NCBI RefSeq assembly: GCF_900115145.1
Contig: NZ_FOVL01000007.1
Location: 62,001 to 126,000 of the forward strand
Origin: Salegentibacter flavus
GTDB taxonomy: Bacteria; Bacteroidota; Bacteroidia; Flavobacteriales; Flavobacteriaceae
Length of the DNA stretch: 64,000 nt
Reading direction: 5' to 3'
Made by a program: the position numbers and the translations under genes. Below, piece after piece: positions 62,593 to 64,000 of this stretch. The stretch's first letter is position 1, and every line of letters begins with the position of its first letter. The notes below the pieces were generated by a model. The model did no database searches. It was not told the DNA's origin and saw only the letters and a program-made list of their open reading frames with translations.

Positions 62593-63879
62593 ATGGAACA
62601 TATTGTCATCATAGGAAATGGGATTGCGGGGATAACCTGCGCCCGGCATATAAGGAAAAACTCTGATAAACGCATTACGGTGATTTCTGCTGAAAGCGAT
62701 TATTTCTTTTCCCGTACCGCCTTGATGTACGTATATATGGGCCATATGAAATGGGAACATCTTAAACCCTATGAAGACTGGTTCTGGGAGAAAAACCGAA
62801 TAGAACTCAAAAAAGCCTGGGTTGAAAAAATAGATTTTCAGCAGAAAAGACTTTATTTTTCTTCTGAAGAAACAATGAGTTACGATAAACTGGTGCTGGC
62901 AATCGGATCGGTTTACAATAGATTTGGCTGGGAAGGACAGGATTTGAAGGGTGTACAAGGCCTGGTTTCGAAACAGGACCTGGAACTTCTAGAAGAGAAT
63001 ACTCAAAATTGCAAAAGAGCCGTAATAATTGGCGGGGGACTTATAGGTGTGGAGCTTGCTGAAATGCTAAAAACCCGAAATATTGAGGTTAGCTTTTTGA
63101 TCAGAGAGAAAGCCTTTTGGCAAAATGTGCTACCGATGCAGGATGCCAAAGTGATCTCAGCCCATGTAAGATCGCATGGCGTTGATCTTCGCCAGGAAAC
63201 CCAACTTGATAAAATTACAGGAGATGATAACGGCCGTGTAAAATCGGTAATCACAGGTGCCGGGGAAGAGATTGAATGTCAATTGGTAGGTCTTTGCGCC
63301 GGGGTTAGGCCTAATATTGAGTTGTTAAAAGATTCAGCACTTGAAACCGAAAAAGGAATTCTGGTAAATGAATATTTGCAAACCAATATCAATGATGTTT
63401 ATGCTATTGGCGATTGCGTACAACTCAGGGAAGCCAAACCTAATCGAAATTCTATTGAAGCGGTTTGGTACACCGGCAGGATGATGGGCGAAACCCTTGC
63501 ACAAAGTCTTACGGGAAATTTGAGAAAATATAATCCCGGGAACTGGTTTAATTCGGCTAAATTTTTCGATATTGAATACCAGACCTACGGGAAGGTTTCT
63601 GCAGATCCTCCTGAGGGGGAAGTCCATTTTAACTGGCAACATAAAGATAATACCAAAGCAATTACGATTGCTTTTAATGCTTCAGATAATAAGTTTTTGG
63701 GTATTAATACTTTTGGGATACGGATGAGACATGAGGTTTTTGATCGCTGGCTAGACGAAAAGAAAAGCATCAACTATGTATTGCAGAACTTAAAAGAAGC
63801 CAGTTTCGATCCTGAATTTTATGATAGTTATGAAAAGCAGATTTTCAGAAGTTTTAAAGAGAATATAGAGCAGGTATGA
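62593..63879 (+). CDS. FAD-dependent NAD(P)H oxidoreductase in arsenosugar operon
   Basis: A 428-residue two-dinucleotide-binding flavoprotein. GNGIAG at the start binds FAD, VIIGGGLIGVELAEML near residue 145 binds NAD(P)H, and the second FAD motif is DVYAIGDCVQLRE near residue 270. There are no redox-active paired cysteines, so it is of the pyridine-nucleotide oxidoreductase type (ferredoxin or nitrite reductase-like) rather than a disulfide reductase. It could supply electrons to the radical SAM enzyme or reduce arsenic intermediates; the partner is unknown. Its stop overlaps the next ATG. Confidence 0.88.
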   Translation: MEHIVIIGNGIAGITCARHIRKNSDKRITVISAESDYFFSRTALMYVYMGHMKWEHLKPYEDWFWEKNRIELKKAWVEKIDFQQKRLYFSSEETMSYDKLVLAIGSVYNRFGWEGQDLKGVQGLVSKQDLELLEENTQNCKRAVIIGGGLIGVELAEMLKTRNIEVSFLIREKAFWQNVLPMQDAKVISAHVRSHGVDLRQETQLDKITGDDNGRVKSVITGAGEEIECQLVGLCAGVRPNIELLKDSALETEKGILVNEYLQTNINDVYAIGDCVQLREAKPNRNSIEAVWYTGRMMGETLAQSLTGNLRKYNPGNWFNSAKFFDIEYQTYGKVSADPPEGEVHFNWQHKDNTKAITIAFNASDNKFLGINTFGIRMRHEVFDRWLDEKKSINYVLQNLKEASFDPEFYDSYEKQIFRSFKENIEQV

Positions 63880-64000
63880 GTAAGATAGAGAGAAATATGT
63901 CATTAGCCGGGCAGGCTCCAGCCGCGCTTTCTGCTACCCAAAGAATTGCCAGTGCCATTGGCCTGATTGGCTTGTTCATTTTGGTGTTGGCTTTGGCTAA
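63876..64000 (+). CDS. N-terminal part of a membrane protein, cut by window end
   Basis: An ATG at 63876 overlaps the TGA of the oxidoreductase (ATGA), which means translational coupling. The 41 visible residues are MSKIERNMSLAGQAPAALSA, then a Thr-Gln-Arg turn and the helix IGLIGLFILVLALA. A polar N-terminus followed by a membrane helix suggests a redox or transport membrane protein, but the family cannot be named from so short a piece. Confidence 0.7.
   Translation, partial: MSKIERNMSLAGQAPAALSATQRIASAIGLIGLFILVLALA

Noticed and set aside
1-64000. CRISPR arrays, insertion sequences, prophage genes, toxin-antitoxin pairs
   Set aside because: No spaced direct repeats, transposase, integrase or phage structural genes were seen, and the YwqK-like protein has no toxin neighbour.

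Overview
The window looks like a chromosome segment of a marine member of the Flavobacteriaceae (Bacteroidota), close in character to Gramella, Salegentibacter or Zunongwangia. The evidence is a moderately AT-rich genome, Bacteroidota promoters of the form TTG-N19-22-TAnnTTTG ahead of many genes, a SusC/SusD pair, PorT-like, DUF5686 and DUF5117 proteins, an epimerase-type threonine dehydrogenase and lipoproteins with Bacteroidota-style lipoboxes. I see no insertion sequence, phage or CRISPR array. Genus is an inference.

Layout. 1-9.95 kb holds housekeeping and envelope genes: a YraN-like protein, an M13 peptidase lipoprotein, threonine dehydrogenase, a cold-shock protein, a CBS-domain ClC transporter and aspS. 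10.0-16.7 kb is a leftward tetR-tolC-adaptor-RND efflux operon, with an inverted-repeat operator lying on the tetR promoter. 16.8-22.0 kb carries a polyprenyl diphosphate synthase and sucAB. 22.1-29.2 kb has a 37-residue membrane ORF, a retropepsin-like protein, TatD hydrolase, an acyltransferase, asparaginase, tRNA-Ser(GGA), an ExbB/ExbD/ExbD operon and a PorT-like barrel. 29.2-47.1 kb is mainly leftward housekeeping: rpoN, an RluA-type synthase, asnS, an MMPL transporter, DUF5686, pyrH-frr, DUF5117 protease and lysS, plus rightward YqaE/Pmp3 and lipB.

47.4-56.8 kb combines SusC/SusD, a signal-peptide-bearing cyanophycinase-like S51 peptidase, a large lipoprotein and an SLC13 permease. Together these may scavenge an aspartate-rich polymer such as cyanophycin, which is inference.

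58.5-64.0 kb is an arsenosugar biosynthesis operon: an AhpD-like protein, ArsS radical SAM enzyme, TIGR04282 glycosyltransferase, purine-nucleoside phosphorylase, ArsM methyltransferase, an FAD oxidoreductase and the start of a membrane protein cut by the window edge. ArsM should methylate arsenic, ArsS should add the 5'-deoxyadenosyl group, and the phosphorylase could remove adenine so that a glycosyltransferase can build on the sugar. A compact palindromic element sits in the only large gap of this operon. An AraC-family regulator and a 37-residue membrane ORF lie just upstream.

Several long ORFs begin with a poor upstream start codon. Where promoter or signal-peptide evidence favours a later start, I have used the later one and said so.
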